From: Claveliimonas bilis
GTDB taxonomy: Bacteria; Bacillota; Clostridia; Lachnospirales; Lachnospiraceae
Direction: 5' to 3'
DNA: 64,000 nt
Assembly (NCBI RefSeq): GCF_020892095.1
Contig: NZ_AP024845.1
Location: forward strand, 496,001 to 560,000
Within the stretch, counting starts at the first letter, position 1, and each line of letters opens with the position of its first letter. Shown here one piece after another: positions 41,134 to 50,933 of the stretch. The notes under the pieces were generated by a model that was not told the DNA's origin, searched no databases, and saw only the letters and a program-made list of their open reading frames with translations. Made by a program: the position numbers and the translations under genes.

Positions 41134-41793
41134 ATGAAAGACTGTACTTATTATGATCTTCTTGGTGTTCCTATGGATGCAGACGAAAAAGAAATCGCAG
41201 ACGCCAAGAATTTTTTAGTGAAAAAAATGCATCCGGATGCTAATGTAAATTGCAGCTTTGATACGACTTCTTATATACAAAATGTGCTGACTGCTTATCG
41301 GATTTTAAGCGATCCTAACAGCCGGCGGATTTACGACCGCCGCATCAGAAATCCAATCCGAAGAGAGACAGCGGCCGAAAGAGCTGAGGAGCAAAGCAGA
41401 CCTCTGTCCCCTAATTTTGCTCCTTACTGGGAAGCCGGCAACAAGCTGAACGGCCTGGTGAGCGAAAGCGCTCTTCTTTTGAAACCGAAACGTTTTGGCA
41501 GACAGGAGCCGGATGAGGAACGGCTGACGGCTATTGCCGGTGAGGCTTATCCCCACATACAGGTTCTGGAACAGGGTGAAATTCCCCGGCAATACTGGTT
41601 CTCTCACGCTATGAACTGGCTGCTGTTCCAGTGGAGCCAGAACAGGGATCTTCCTTATGCGCTTCTTTATTCTATGTATGACAGCTATCTGGAACAATGT
41701 AAATCTGCTTTGGAAAAACGGAAAATCACCAGCCAGGCTTCTTTATTTTTAAACAACCTGGATAAGCTCATTACATACAGACAATTAGGTTAA
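41134..41793 (+). CDS. J-domain protein
   Basis: 219 residues from ATG 41134 (AGGGGAGATGTAT; the frame is open to 41095). An N-terminal J domain (TYYDLLGVPMDADEKEIADAKNFLVKKMHPDANVN) has the HPD motif needed to stimulate DnaK. The rest lacks the Gly/Phe region, zinc centre and DnaJ C-domains. Its helical C-terminus (HAMNWLLFQWSQNRDLPYALLYSMYDSYLEQC) is not recognised. It is probably a specialised co-chaperone with an unknown client. Transcribed alone, up to a bidirectional terminator. Confidence 0.8.
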   Translation: MKDCTYYDLLGVPMDADEKEIADAKNFLVKKMHPDANVNCSFDTTSYIQNVLTAYRILSDPNSRRIYDRRIRNPIRRETAAERAEEQSRPLSPNFAPYWEAGNKLNGLVSESALLLKPKRFGRQEPDEERLTAIAGEAYPHIQVLEQGEIPRQYWFSHAMNWLLFQWSQNRDLPYALLYSMYDSYLEQCKSALEKRKITSQASLFLNNLDKLITYRQLG

Positions 41794-41820
41794 AAAATTT
41801 TTCTCTATTTCCAGCTGTAC

Positions 41821-41855
41821 CAAGAGCTGCCGCTTTAATGCGGCAGCTCTTGGTT
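41821..41855. terminator. Bidirectional terminator
   Basis: Stem CAAGAGCTGCCGC/GCGGCAGCTCTTG, 6-nt loop, between the J-domain gene and the convergent sensor kinase gene. Confidence 0.85.
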
Positions 41856-41857
41856 AT

Positions 41858-43276
41858 TCAATAGGAAACTCTTTGTTCCGAAGTTTCCGTCCTGCAGGGC
41901 AGATCAATGATGACTTCAAATCCTCCATATCTGCTGTGTCCGATCTGCATGGTTCCTCCATGCACCTGTGCAATCTGCCGGACAATCAGAAGGCCCAGTC
42001 CATGACGCTGTCCCGTCACGTTTTCATCGCACATCATATAATGGGGCTCATGGTTCAGTTTCTCCAGCTGTTCTTCTGTAATTCCCTGACCGTCGTCTTC
42101 CACCCGGATCCGGCATCGGTCCTTGTCTTTCTCTACCGTTACATAAATGGAACATCCCTCCGGGTTATGATTGATGCTATTCTGAAGCAGATTCCCGGCT
42201 GCCCGCCCGATCAGCCCCTTGTCAGCCTCCACCAGACAGATGCCAAGGGAATCCTCTGTCAGCCATTGTATCGGATATTTCTCCTCCGGATCTGTATTGA
42301 TAAAATCCACTACCGTCTGTCTCACAACCGCAACAATATTTATTTCCTCCAAATCAGTAGGCTGCATATTGTATTCCAGCTTAGAGGCAAGATTCAGGTC
42401 ATTGACAAGATTTTTCATCCTCTGGCTCTGGCGGCAGATCACATCCAGCTCTTTTTTCTGTCGGTCCGTAAGATTGGCATCTCCCAGAAGATGTCCCGCA
42501 TATCCCATGATCATGGAAAGCGGCGTTCTGATATCATGGGATACCCCGGCAATCCAGTTTGCCCTTGCCGTTTCTTTTTTCCGCAGTTCCCTGTTCCTGG
42601 ACTGAAGAATCTCAGAAGCCTGATTCAAACTGCCTGCAATATCAGAAAGCAGCCCTTTCTTGGGAATATAGGCTGACCTGCCCTTTGCCAGATTCTCTAC
42701 CCCTTCCACAATAGGCCCCACAGATTTCAAAAGCTTCATATCTGTAAAAAGATAAATAAATATTACAATTCCGATATTCACAGCGATCATGATAACAGCA
42801 AATGGAACGGCATATTTGACCATATTATAATCCCAGGCGGGATAAAGATGTTTCCAAAATGTCTGCTTTTGATATCCGATAATCACAAGCCCTCCATCTG
42901 CTGCTGCCGGGAAAGTGGGGCTGTCCTGGAAGCAGCCCCTTGTCAGTTCTGCTGCCATGGAAGGAGTACAGGTCAGCGGCATCTCTTCCGGAAGATTGTC
43001 GGTATGCCACAGCACTTTCCCCGTTGCATCTTCAGCGAAAAAAGCCCACACATGTTCCTCTTTCAGCCTGTTCTCTATCTCCTCCGGCAAGCGATATCCG
43101 TCTGCAGTCTTCGTAAGCCCTGCCGCCACCTCTTCTGCCGTACTGTAAGGACGGCCATTAGACTGAAAGCCGTATGTTACACTAAACAGAACAACAAGAT
43201 TTAAGATCGGCAGAAGCCCAAATACACAAAGCAAAGTCAAAACAAGCCTTCGAGCTAATTTTAATACGTTTTTCAT
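41858..43276 (-). CDS. Sensor histidine kinase of the peptide-resistance system
   Basis: 472 residues: membrane segments at about 8-33 and 160-185 flank an extracytoplasmic domain of about 125 residues, then a HAMP-like linker, phosphohistidine in GVSHDIRTPLSMIMGYAG, and ATPase boxes NLLQNSINHNPEG, VEDDGQGI and GLGLLIV. Its start overlaps the response-regulator end by 4 nt. The divergent ABC transporter makes it a likely sensor of cationic or lantibiotic peptides, as for CprK in Clostridioides difficile. Ligand not provable from sequence. Confidence 0.9.
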   Translation of the reverse strand: MKNVLKLARRLVLTLLCVFGLLPILNLVVLFSVTYGFQSNGRPYSTAEEVAAGLTKTADGYRLPEEIENRLKEEHVWAFFAEDATGKVLWHTDNLPEEMPLTCTPSMAAELTRGCFQDSPTFPAAADGGLVIIGYQKQTFWKHLYPAWDYNMVKYAVPFAVIMIAVNIGIVIFIYLFTDMKLLKSVGPIVEGVENLAKGRSAYIPKKGLLSDIAGSLNQASEILQSRNRELRKKETARANWIAGVSHDIRTPLSMIMGYAGHLLGDANLTDRQKKELDVICRQSQRMKNLVNDLNLASKLEYNMQPTDLEEINIVAVVRQTVVDFINTDPEEKYPIQWLTEDSLGICLVEADKGLIGRAAGNLLQNSINHNPEGCSIYVTVEKDKDRCRIRVEDDGQGITEEQLEKLNHEPHYMMCDENVTGQRHGLGLLIVRQIAQVHGGTMQIGHSRYGGFEVIIDLPCRTETSEQRVSY

Positions 43277-43995
43277 CTTACCGCTCCCCTCTGCCCATCC
43301 TCCGTCATCAGTTTATATCCCAGCCCCTTCACTGTGATCAATGATGCCGGATGAGACGGATCTGCCTCAATCTTTTCACGGATACGCCGGATATGGGCCA
43401 TCAGAGAATTTTCATAACCATAAGGATTCTCACCCCAGGCCGCCTCACACAAAGCGTCAATGGTCACGATCCTGCCCGCGTTCCGGTACAGGGCCCCGAG
43501 GATTTCAAACTCCTTTGCGGTAAGAGCAACCTTCTCCCCATCCTTTAAAACTTCTGCCCGGTCAAAGTCAATCTGACATCCTTTCAGCTCGACAAGGGGA
43601 TTCTCATTTCTATAGCTCCGTCGAAGGATAGCTCCTATCCTCAAAGTCAGTTCTCTGGGTAGAAAAGGCTTGACCAGATAGTCATCCGCCCCAAGTCCCA
43701 GTCCCTTGAACTTATCTTCATCCTCCCCGCATGCGGTGAGAAAGAGAACCGGATAGTCCTCCATCTCTCTTAACTTTTCAAAGAGAGAAAAGCCATTTCC
43801 ATCCGGCAGCATCACATCCAGAACAGCCAGCTCCGGATGGAAGGAACGGGCCGTCTCCACCGCCTCCTTCTGGGTGGAAGCAGTGCGGATACTGCTATAG
43901 CCCTCTTCCTTTAAAATAGAATATACCATATCTAAAAGTTCCTTCTCGTCATCCACAAGGAGGATCCGTTTCCTCTTTAAATATTCCTGGCCCAT
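43273..43995 (-). CDS. OmpR-family response regulator of the peptide-resistance system
   Basis: 240 residues: receiver domain (ILLVDDEKELL acidic pocket; Asp in LAVLDVMLPDGNG; Lys in YLVKPFLPREL) and a winged-helix output domain (VALTAKEFEILGALYRNAGRIVTIDAL ... VKGLGYKL). AGGAAAG precedes the ATG. It is divergent from the ABC transporter operon, whose promoter region contains two direct repeats 11 bp apart, the usual spacing for this class. CprR/LanR-like function is inferred. Confidence 0.92.
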   Translation of the reverse strand: MGQEYLKRKRILLVDDEKELLDMVYSILKEEGYSSIRTASTQKEAVETARSFHPELAVLDVMLPDGNGFSLFEKLREMEDYPVLFLTACGEDEDKFKGLGLGADDYLVKPFLPRELTLRIGAILRRSYRNENPLVELKGCQIDFDRAEVLKDGEKVALTAKEFEILGALYRNAGRIVTIDALCEAAWGENPYGYENSLMAHIRRIREKIEADPSHPASLITVKGLGYKLMTEDGQRGAVR

Positions 43996-44070
43996 ACTTT
44001 AAAGTCTTCCTTTCCTGTTTTTCTTTCCCAATTATATACCATATCCGGCACGATTGCGAAGAGATGCGGC

Positions 44071-44091
44071 AAATGTAAGGTAAATGTAAGG
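44071..44091 (+). promoter_or_regulatory. Direct-repeat box for the response regulator
   Basis: AAATGTAAGG-T-AAATGTAAGG: two identical decamers with an 11-bp period, 69-89 bp upstream of the ABC transporter ATG. One-turn spacing on one DNA face is what OmpR-type dimers recognise. Confidence 0.7.
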
Positions 44092-44159
44092 CAGGGGAAA
44101 TGATGCTGTAAGGATGGAGCCCTATACTCAGATTATCAAAAGAAAAGGAGGCATCATAT

Positions 44160-44915
44160 ATGAATATCATTGAAACACACAATCTCACAAAGACATACGG
44201 AAGTTTCACAGCGGTTCACCGCCTGAACCTCCATATAAAGAAAGGAACTGTCTACGGTTTTCTTGGCCCTAACGGCGCTGGAAAGTCCACAACTATGAAA
44301 ATGTTTCTCGGCCTTACCCGTCCTACAGCCGGAGGATTTCTGATCAATGGGCTGCAGTATCCAAAAGACCGGATGACAATTCTCAAAAATGTGGGATCGC
44401 TGATCGAGGAACCTGCCTTTTACGGGAATTTAAGCGGCCGGGAAAATCTGGAAATTATCCGGCGGATCCTGAAGCTTCCAAAAAATTCCGTGGACGACGC
44501 CCTGGAGCTTACCGGCCTGACCCAGTTTTCCAACCGTCCGGCAAAAAAATATTCCCTGGGCATGAAGCAGCGCCTCGGTCTTGCCGGCGCCCTCTTGGGA
44601 AGACCGCCCCTTCTCATTCTGGATGAACCTACCAACGGTCTGGATCCGGTAGGCATCCACGAGATCCGCTCTCTGATCCGTTCCCTTCCGGAGAAACTGG
44701 GCTGTACCGTACTGGTATCATCCCACCTTCTTCCGGAAATCGAACTGATGGCAGATGATGTGGGGATCCTGAACCGGGGCAGACTGCTGTTTGAAGGAAG
44801 TATGGAAAAATTAAGAGAGGAAGCTGCGATGAAGGGATTCCCTTCTGACAATCTGGAAGAAACTTTTCTCGCTCTCGTCGATGAGGACAACAGGAAACGG
44901 AGGCATATGCAATGA
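44160..44915 (+). CDS. ABC transporter ATPase, lantibiotic-protection type (LanF/CprA-like)
   Basis: 251 residues: Walker A GPNGAGKST, Q-loop region, signature YSLGMKQRLGLAGAL, Walker B LLILDEPTNGLDPVG, H-loop VSSHLLPEIE. Closest to the LanF/bacitracin-type ATPases (NVGSLIEEPAFYGNLSGRENL is characteristic). It powers the two permeases that follow with 4-nt overlaps. It probably expels antimicrobial peptides from the membrane. AAGGAGG ribosome site. Confidence 0.92.
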   Translation: MNIIETHNLTKTYGSFTAVHRLNLHIKKGTVYGFLGPNGAGKSTTMKMFLGLTRPTAGGFLINGLQYPKDRMTILKNVGSLIEEPAFYGNLSGRENLEIIRRILKLPKNSVDDALELTGLTQFSNRPAKKYSLGMKQRLGLAGALLGRPPLLILDEPTNGLDPVGIHEIRSLIRSLPEKLGCTVLVSSHLLPEIELMADDVGILNRGRLLFEGSMEKLREEAAMKGFPSDNLEETFLALVDEDNRKRRHMQ

Positions 44916-45631
44916 AACTTTCCATCGAACTTAAAAAATTAAAATCCACCGGATTGATTTTGGCCATCCTGACCGGAGGTATGGCAGCGGCGCTGCTCCC
45001 TGTTCTGAACACCTGGTTTCGCACGGAGCTTTTTACCTCTTTGCCTGATTCTCCCCTTGTCGTTCTTCTGGATGCCAACAGCCAGATGATGATCATGCTC
45101 AATCTGATCTTAATGATCTGCGGTTCCTGTATCCTGTACCACACGGAATATTCCGAACACGCCCAGCGCAAAATGCTTTCCCTGCCTATAACGCCGGAAA
45201 GTCTTTACCTGCAAAAAGCCGTGATTCTGATTCTTGGTCTTCTCTTTCTGCTGATCCTGGAGAGCAGCGCCCTTGTTTTCTGCACGGCACACTGGTTCAC
45301 CATCACAGAGGATTTTTGGATATTACTTTTAAAAAGTGCACTCTACAGCGCGTTTCTTTCTCTCCCCAGTATCCTGCTCATGCTGCTGATCGCTTCTGCC
45401 TGCCAGAATATGTGGGTGTCCCTGGGAACCGGCGTCATTTTCCTTTCTCTGGCATCCTCCCTGACAGAAGGGCCATTTCTTCTCAGACTCTGTCCCTTCA
45501 TCACACCCTTTCAGACACTGGTTCAGACAGAAGGAGAAGCTCTTTCCTACATCGGCGGCGCTGCTGCCGAAATCCTCATCCTGGGGATAACCGCTGTTAT
45601 TTTTACTCGTAGAAGGAGGTACACCATATGA
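44912..45631 (+). CDS. ABC permease, lantibiotic-protection type (LanE/CprB-like)
   Basis: 239 residues with six membrane segments and the short soluble loop after segment 2 (YHTEYSEHAQRKMLSLPITPESLYLQK) that is characteristic of LanE/LanG permeases. It overlaps the ATPase gene and the next permease gene by 4 nt each, consistent with equal translation of one complex. Confidence 0.85.
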   Translation: MKLSIELKKLKSTGLILAILTGGMAAALLPVLNTWFRTELFTSLPDSPLVVLLDANSQMMIMLNLILMICGSCILYHTEYSEHAQRKMLSLPITPESLYLQKAVILILGLLFLLILESSALVFCTAHWFTITEDFWILLLKSALYSAFLSLPSILLMLLIASACQNMWVSLGTGVIFLSLASSLTEGPFLLRLCPFITPFQTLVQTEGEALSYIGGAAAEILILGITAVIFTRRRRYTI

Positions 45632-46398
45632 ATATTCTTTCCCTTACCACAATGGAATTTTATAAGATCAAACGTTCTAAAATCCTGCTGCTTCTGACGG
45701 TTCCTCTTATTATTTTGTGGGTTCCCAATGTGATAAACGCCCACATGAGTGCAGAACCTGTCATGGAAGGAATTTCTCCGGCAAATAATTTTCTCATCCA
45801 GAGTTTTATGGGATACGTATGGTTCATTCTGCCAGCCAGCATTATTGTATGTACAGTCATGCTGCAGCAAATGGAGCGGACAAATCGGGGAATCCTCAAA
45901 ATGCTGGCTCTCCCCCTTCATCCGTCCGCCCTTTCCTTATCCAAATTCAGTGTGCTGTTGTCTCTTACCGCACTGCAGTGTGCCCTTATGACAGGGTGTT
46001 ACCTTCTCTGCTCCCGGATTGCCTCTGCATACACCGGCGCCGACCTGACCAGCCCTCTGGAGACAGCCCTGCCGCTTGCAGTTTCCGTATTTTTATCCTC
46101 TCTTCCTATGACGGCTCTGTACTGGACGCTGGCCGTAATCCTCAAGACTCCCGTCTTTTCTATGGTCCTGGGCCTTGCCACCATGGTTCCCAGCGTCCTT
46201 TTCATCAACACAAAAGTATGGTTTCTGTACCCGACCTGCTATCCGTTTTACGTAATTACGCAAAAATATGGGCAGCTGGCCGGTGATACTGCGCAAAAGA
46301 TTGACCTTCTGCCATGGATACCGGCTGCTGCCTCTATTTTCATTCTGTGTCTCTTACTCTCCTGTCTCTTTTTCGGACATGGGGAAAAGAAACACTAA
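45628..46398 (+). CDS. ABC permease, lantibiotic-protection type (LanG/CprC-like)
   Basis: 256 residues, six membrane segments, with the matching loop MLQQMERTNRGILKMLALPLHPSALSLSK. AGAAGGAGG ribosome site. It completes an ATPase-permease-permease set without any lantibiotic structural or modification gene nearby, so the system is immunity-only and probably defends against peptides from competitors or the host. Its end overlaps the convergent polC end by 4 nt. Confidence 0.85.
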   Translation: MNILSLTTMEFYKIKRSKILLLLTVPLIILWVPNVINAHMSAEPVMEGISPANNFLIQSFMGYVWFILPASIIVCTVMLQQMERTNRGILKMLALPLHPSALSLSKFSVLLSLTALQCALMTGCYLLCSRIASAYTGADLTSPLETALPLAVSVFLSSLPMTALYWTLAVILKTPVFSMVLGLATMVPSVLFINTKVWFLYPTCYPFYVITQKYGQLAGDTAQKIDLLPWIPAAASIFILCLLLSCLFFGHGEKKH

Positions 46399-49300
46399 AA
46401 GTCAAAGAGTGATAACTGGTTGCTCTCCGGTATATCCCCGAAAAGTCCCAGATCGTTCATCAGATCGATCACTGTTTTACTTACCTTGGTTCTCTGCCGG
46501 AAATCGTCCCGGCTTAAATACGGTCCCTGCTCGGAAGCAGCTTCCACTGCTTCTGCCGCCTTATCTCCCATTCCTTCAATGCTGGAGAGAGGCGGCATCA
46601 GTTTGCCGTCCACGATCTGAAAACGGGACGCCTTAGCCTTGTAAATATCAATTGGCACAAACTCAAACCCTCTCGCGTACATTTCCTGTACAATGCGCAT
46701 ATCTTTCAGGGTATCCTGCTCTTTTTTGCTCAGGGAATCCTTCCGTCTCATGTAGTCGTTGATATAGAAATTCAGCTGCTCCTTTCCCTGGCACATTAAC
46801 TCATAGGAAAAGGCGTCTGCACGGATACCAAAATACGCCGCATAATATGCCAGCGGATAATTGATCTTGCAGTAAGCGATACGGTATGCCATCATAACAT
46901 AGGCCGCCGCGTGAGCCTTGGGGAACATATACTTGATCTGTTCACAGGACCAGATATACCAGTCGGGAACGCCGTGCTCCGTCATATCCTTTTTAAACTC
47001 CGGCCATTCCTTACATTTTCCTTTGGCCACCGCCCCTTTACGCACTCTCTCCATGATCGTAAAGGATTCCTCACTGTCCATCCCTTTGTTGATCAGGTAC
47101 GTCATAATGTCATCACGGGTACAGATCGCCGTAGAAATCGTAGCCTTGCCGCTTAAGATCAGATCCTGGGCGTTATTCAGCCATACGTCCGTCCCGTGGG
47201 ACAGACCGGAAATACGGATCAGATCTGACAATGTCTGGGGTTTGGTGTCCACCACCATCTGAATAACGAAATCCGTACCGAACTCCGGTATTCCAAGACA
47301 TCCTACCGGGCAGCCCCCAATATCTGACGGCTTAATGCCAAGAACCTCTGTCCCCTGGAACAGGCTCATCACTCCCGGATCGTCCAGAGGGATCTTCGTA
47401 GCGTCAAAACGGTTGTCCGTCTCATTGTATTCATTTTCCATAGCCGGGGAACTGATAAATTCCTCCAGCGTCTTGATCATAGTCGGATCATCGTGTCCCA
47501 GAATATCCAGTTTCAAAAGGTTGTGGTCAATGGAGTGGTAATCAAAGTGAGTGGTTACGATATCTGTCCCCATATCGTTGGCCGGATGCTGGACCGGAGT
47601 AAAGGAGTTGATATTCTCTCCCAAAGGAAGGACTATAATTCCTCCCGGATGCTGTCCGGTACTTCTCCGGATTCCGGTACATCCCTGAACGATACGGTCA
47701 ATCTCGCAGATCCGCTTTCTTGCCCCTCTCTCTTCAAAATAATTCTTTACAAAACCGAAGGCGGTTTTATCCGCCAGGGTTCCGATGGTTCCTGCGCGGT
47801 ATGTCTGCCCGTCTCCGAAAATAACCTCCGTGTACTTATGCGCATTGCTCTGGTAGTCGCCGGAGAAGTTAAGGTCGATATCCGGCTCTTTATTTCCCTT
47901 AAATCCGAGAAATGTCTCAAACGGGATATCAAATCCGTCCTTCTTAAGCATTTCGCCGCACACCGGACATTTCTTATCCGGCATGTCCATCCCGCAGCCG
48001 CCGGCATATTTCCGCACTTCTTCTGAATCAAAGTCGCTGTAGTGACAATGGCTGCAGTAGTAGTGGGGACTTAACGGGTTTACCTCTGTGATTCCGGCCA
48101 TGGTGGCTACAAAAGAAGAGCCGACCGATCCACGGGAACCTACCAGATAACCGTCTTCCACCGACTTCCATACCAATTTCTGGGCAATAATATACATCAC
48201 GGCAAACCCATTGGAAATAATGGAATTAAGTTCTCTCTCCAGCCGTTCTGTTACCACTTCCGGCAAGTCCTCACCATACATTTCGTGGGCTTTGTTGTAA
48301 CAGATATCTCTTAGCATCTGATCGGAGTTTGGAATGACCGGCGGACATTTATCCGGCCGCACAGGCGATATCTTCTCCACCCAGTCAGCGATCATATTTG
48401 GATTGTCAATGACAACTTCCCTTGCCTTGGCAGAACCAAGATATTCAAATTCTTCCAGCATTTCATCGGTCGTCCGGAGGTAAAGCGGCGCCTGGTCATC
48501 AGCGTCGGAGAATCCTTTTCCGGCCATGATGATCCTCCGGTAAACCTCATTTTCCGGATCCAGAAAATGCACGTCACAGGTGGCAACCACCGGCTTATTG
48601 AACTTCTCACCCAGGCGTATGATCTGACGGTTGATCTCCTTAAGATCCTCCTTGGACTGTACTTTGCTGATCCTCTCGCTGTCGATCATAAAGGCATTGT
48701 TTCCAAGCGGCTGGATTTCCAGATAATCATAGTAATTTACAATCCCTGCGATCCGCTCCTCTGATTTATCATCTAAAATAGCCTGATAGAGTTCTCCCGC
48801 TTCACAGGCGCTTCCCAGGATCAGACCTTCCCGGTATTTGGAAAATTCACTCTTGGGAATCCGGGGATGCCGGGCAAAGTATTCCAGATGAGATTTGGAG
48901 ATCAGTGTATAAAGGTTTGTCCGTCCAATGTCGTTTCTTGCAAGAATGATGGCATGATAAGAGGGCAGCTTCTTCACGGCATCTGCATTGTTGGCGCCAA
49001 ATTCGTTCAGGGCTTTTAAAGTATGGATCCCTCTTTCCTCCAGCATTTCCACAAATTTTACAAATATTTCCGCTGTAGCTCCTGCATCGTCCACTGCCCG
49101 GTGATGATTTTCCAGAGAAATATTCAGGGCCTTTGCCACAATATTCAGTTTGAACCGGGCCAGAGTCGGCAGAAGGATCCGGGCCATCGCCACCGTATCC
49201 ACAGAAGTGAAATCCGGCTGGATTCCCTGACAGCGGCAGTTCTCCTCAATAAAACTGACATCAAAAGATGCATTATGAGCTACCAAAGCTGCGTCCCCCA

Positions 49301-50933
49301 CAAAGGCGAGGAACGCCGGCAAAGCCTCTTCAATCCCCGGTGCATCAATAACCATGGCATCGGTGATACTGGTAAGCTGAGTGATCCTGAAGGGAATCGG
49401 CACTCTGGGGTTTACAAAGGTACTGAATCTGTCTGTAATTTTCCCTTTTTCCACTTTCACTGCACCGATCTCTATAATTTTGTCTGAAACAGGGCTGAAC
49501 CCTGTTGTTTCAATATCGAATACTACATACGTATCCTGCACATTCTGTCCTTTTTCATGGACAGCCACATCGGTCAGATCGTCCACAAGATAGGCCTCTA
49601 CTCCGTAAATAACCTTAAAAGGGTCATCCTTATCCAAAGTCTCTATGTAATGGTTTGCGTCAGGGAATCCCTGGACAACTCCATGGTCGGTGATAGCAAT
49701 TGCCTTATGCCCCCAGTCGTGGGCGCGCTTCACGATATCCTTCACCTCGGACACTCCGTCCATATCGCTCATCTTCGTATGACAGTGGAGCTCCACACGC
49801 TTCTCCGGCGCTGTATCTTTCCTGGATACAGTAAAATCCGGAATCTTGCGTATGCCGGTCACAGAGCCGATGGTAAGCTCCCCGTCAAATTTATCAATAG
49901 TAGTGACACCCTTGATCTTCAGAAAAGCCCCCGGTTTGATCTCTCCCAGCATATCCGGCAGCTGTTCGTTGCGCACAAACATTTTTACCATAATAGTATC
50001 TGTAAAATCTGTCACTGCATACATAAGGATAGTCTTTTCATTGCGGATTTCCCGTGTGTCAAAGCTGATGACTTTTCCCCGAATGGTAATCTCGCCCATC
50101 TCGCCGACCACGTTCTCCAGCTCAATGGCCTCATCGTCAAACTCCCGTCCGTATATGATATTCGGGTCGTCTGATTTCCGGAAGGAAGAAAACTCCCGTT
50201 TGGGAAAGCCGCCGCCTTTTTGGAAACCTCCGCTTTTGCGTGGGTTCTCCTGTCCCGCCTTGCTCCGCGGCTCCTTGGATTTTGCCTGTTCTTCCTTCTT
50301 TTCTTCCTTTTCTTCCCCGGCTTTCTGCTGCCTAAGAAGCCGCTCTTTTCGAAGGGACTGATTTTTCTCTACAATAGCCTCTACTTCCTTTTGAAGTTTC
50401 AGCTCATTGTATTTCAGCTTGCTTTCCTTAGGCTTTTCATATATCACGCGCACTTCAACCGGTACATGAAAACGGTCGTTGAATACCGTCTGAAGAAGCT
50501 GGACGACTGAATCTTTTTTGCCTTCAGCAATGACTGTATCTTCCATTTTCAGGCAGAGGATATTTCCGTTTTCAAAAGAGTAGGTGGAACTTTGCAGCAT
50601 ATTTTTTTCCACCACGCTTTTTCTCTCCGCCTCCAGAAGCAGACTGTCAAAATATTCCCGCATCAGATTTTCCGGAGTATACTGCGCAGACAACTCATAC
50701 TGTTCTCTTACTTCAATGCGGATCTTTGTTCGGGCAAAGAGCTGCTCTTTTATCATCGTCTCCACTTCATAGATCCGTTTTTTCTGTATAAGGTGACGGC
50801 TGAAAATGTAGACACGTATAAAATCCCGCGTGGAATTGGAGGCGACTTTTGTCACCTCCACTCCTTCAAACATCATTCTGATCTCTTCATTTACTTTTAA
50901 AGTAGGAAATACTTCAAAAAACGTTTTAGTCAT
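46395..50933 (-). CDS. polC: DNA polymerase III alpha subunit, PolC type
   Basis: 1512 residues. Domains in order: N-terminal region (1-230) with a lysine/glutamate-rich linker, OB fold (about 275-350: ITIRGKVISFDTREI), PHP domain split around the exonuclease (ELHCHTKMSDMDGV; AITDHGV), DEDDh proofreading exonuclease (about 470-640: VVFDIETTGFSPVSDKIIEIGA), polymerase palm (PDIDLNFSGDYQ), and helix-hairpin-helix region (LSSIEGMGDKAAEAVEAA). The main replicative polymerase of low-GC Gram-positives. ATG 50933 overlaps the ispG stop by 8 nt and has no strong ribosome site, so translation is probably coupled to ispG. Confidence 0.97.
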   Translation of the reverse strand: MTKTFFEVFPTLKVNEEIRMMFEGVEVTKVASNSTRDFIRVYIFSRHLIQKKRIYEVETMIKEQLFARTKIRIEVREQYELSAQYTPENLMREYFDSLLLEAERKSVVEKNMLQSSTYSFENGNILCLKMEDTVIAEGKKDSVVQLLQTVFNDRFHVPVEVRVIYEKPKESKLKYNELKLQKEVEAIVEKNQSLRKERLLRQQKAGEEKEEKKEEQAKSKEPRSKAGQENPRKSGGFQKGGGFPKREFSSFRKSDDPNIIYGREFDDEAIELENVVGEMGEITIRGKVISFDTREIRNEKTILMYAVTDFTDTIMVKMFVRNEQLPDMLGEIKPGAFLKIKGVTTIDKFDGELTIGSVTGIRKIPDFTVSRKDTAPEKRVELHCHTKMSDMDGVSEVKDIVKRAHDWGHKAIAITDHGVVQGFPDANHYIETLDKDDPFKVIYGVEAYLVDDLTDVAVHEKGQNVQDTYVVFDIETTGFSPVSDKIIEIGAVKVEKGKITDRFSTFVNPRVPIPFRITQLTSITDAMVIDAPGIEEALPAFLAFVGDAALVAHNASFDVSFIEENCRCQGIQPDFTSVDTVAMARILLPTLARFKLNIVAKALNISLENHHRAVDDAGATAEIFVKFVEMLEERGIHTLKALNEFGANNADAVKKLPSYHAIILARNDIGRTNLYTLISKSHLEYFARHPRIPKSEFSKYREGLILGSACEAGELYQAILDDKSEERIAGIVNYYDYLEIQPLGNNAFMIDSERISKVQSKEDLKEINRQIIRLGEKFNKPVVATCDVHFLDPENEVYRRIIMAGKGFSDADDQAPLYLRTTDEMLEEFEYLGSAKAREVVIDNPNMIADWVEKISPVRPDKCPPVIPNSDQMLRDICYNKAHEMYGEDLPEVVTERLERELNSIISNGFAVMYIIAQKLVWKSVEDGYLVGSRGSVGSSFVATMAGITEVNPLSPHYYCSHCHYSDFDSEEVRKYAGGCGMDMPDKKCPVCGEMLKKDGFDIPFETFLGFKGNKEPDIDLNFSGDYQSNAHKYTEVIFGDGQTYRAGTIGTLADKTAFGFVKNYFEERGARKRICEIDRIVQGCTGIRRSTGQHPGGIIVLPLGENINSFTPVQHPANDMGTDIVTTHFDYHSIDHNLLKLDILGHDDPTMIKTLEEFISSPAMENEYNETDNRFDATKIPLDDPGVMSLFQGTEVLGIKPSDIGGCPVGCLGIPEFGTDFVIQMVVDTKPQTLSDLIRISGLSHGTDVWLNNAQDLILSGKATISTAICTRDDIMTYLINKGMDSEESFTIMERVRKGAVAKGKCKEWPEFKKDMTEHGVPDWYIWSCEQIKYMFPKAHAAAYVMMAYRIAYCKINYPLAYYAAYFGIRADAFSYELMCQGKEQLNFYINDYMRRKDSLSKKEQDTLKDMRIVQEMYARGFEFVPIDIYKAKASRFQIVDGKLMPPLSSIEGMGDKAAEAVEAASEQGPYLSRDDFRQRTKVSKTVIDLMNDLGLFGDIPESNQLSLFDF

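Noticed and set aside
46395-50933. Possible split or inteins in polC
   Set aside because: The 1512-residue frame is continuous with domains in normal order and size.
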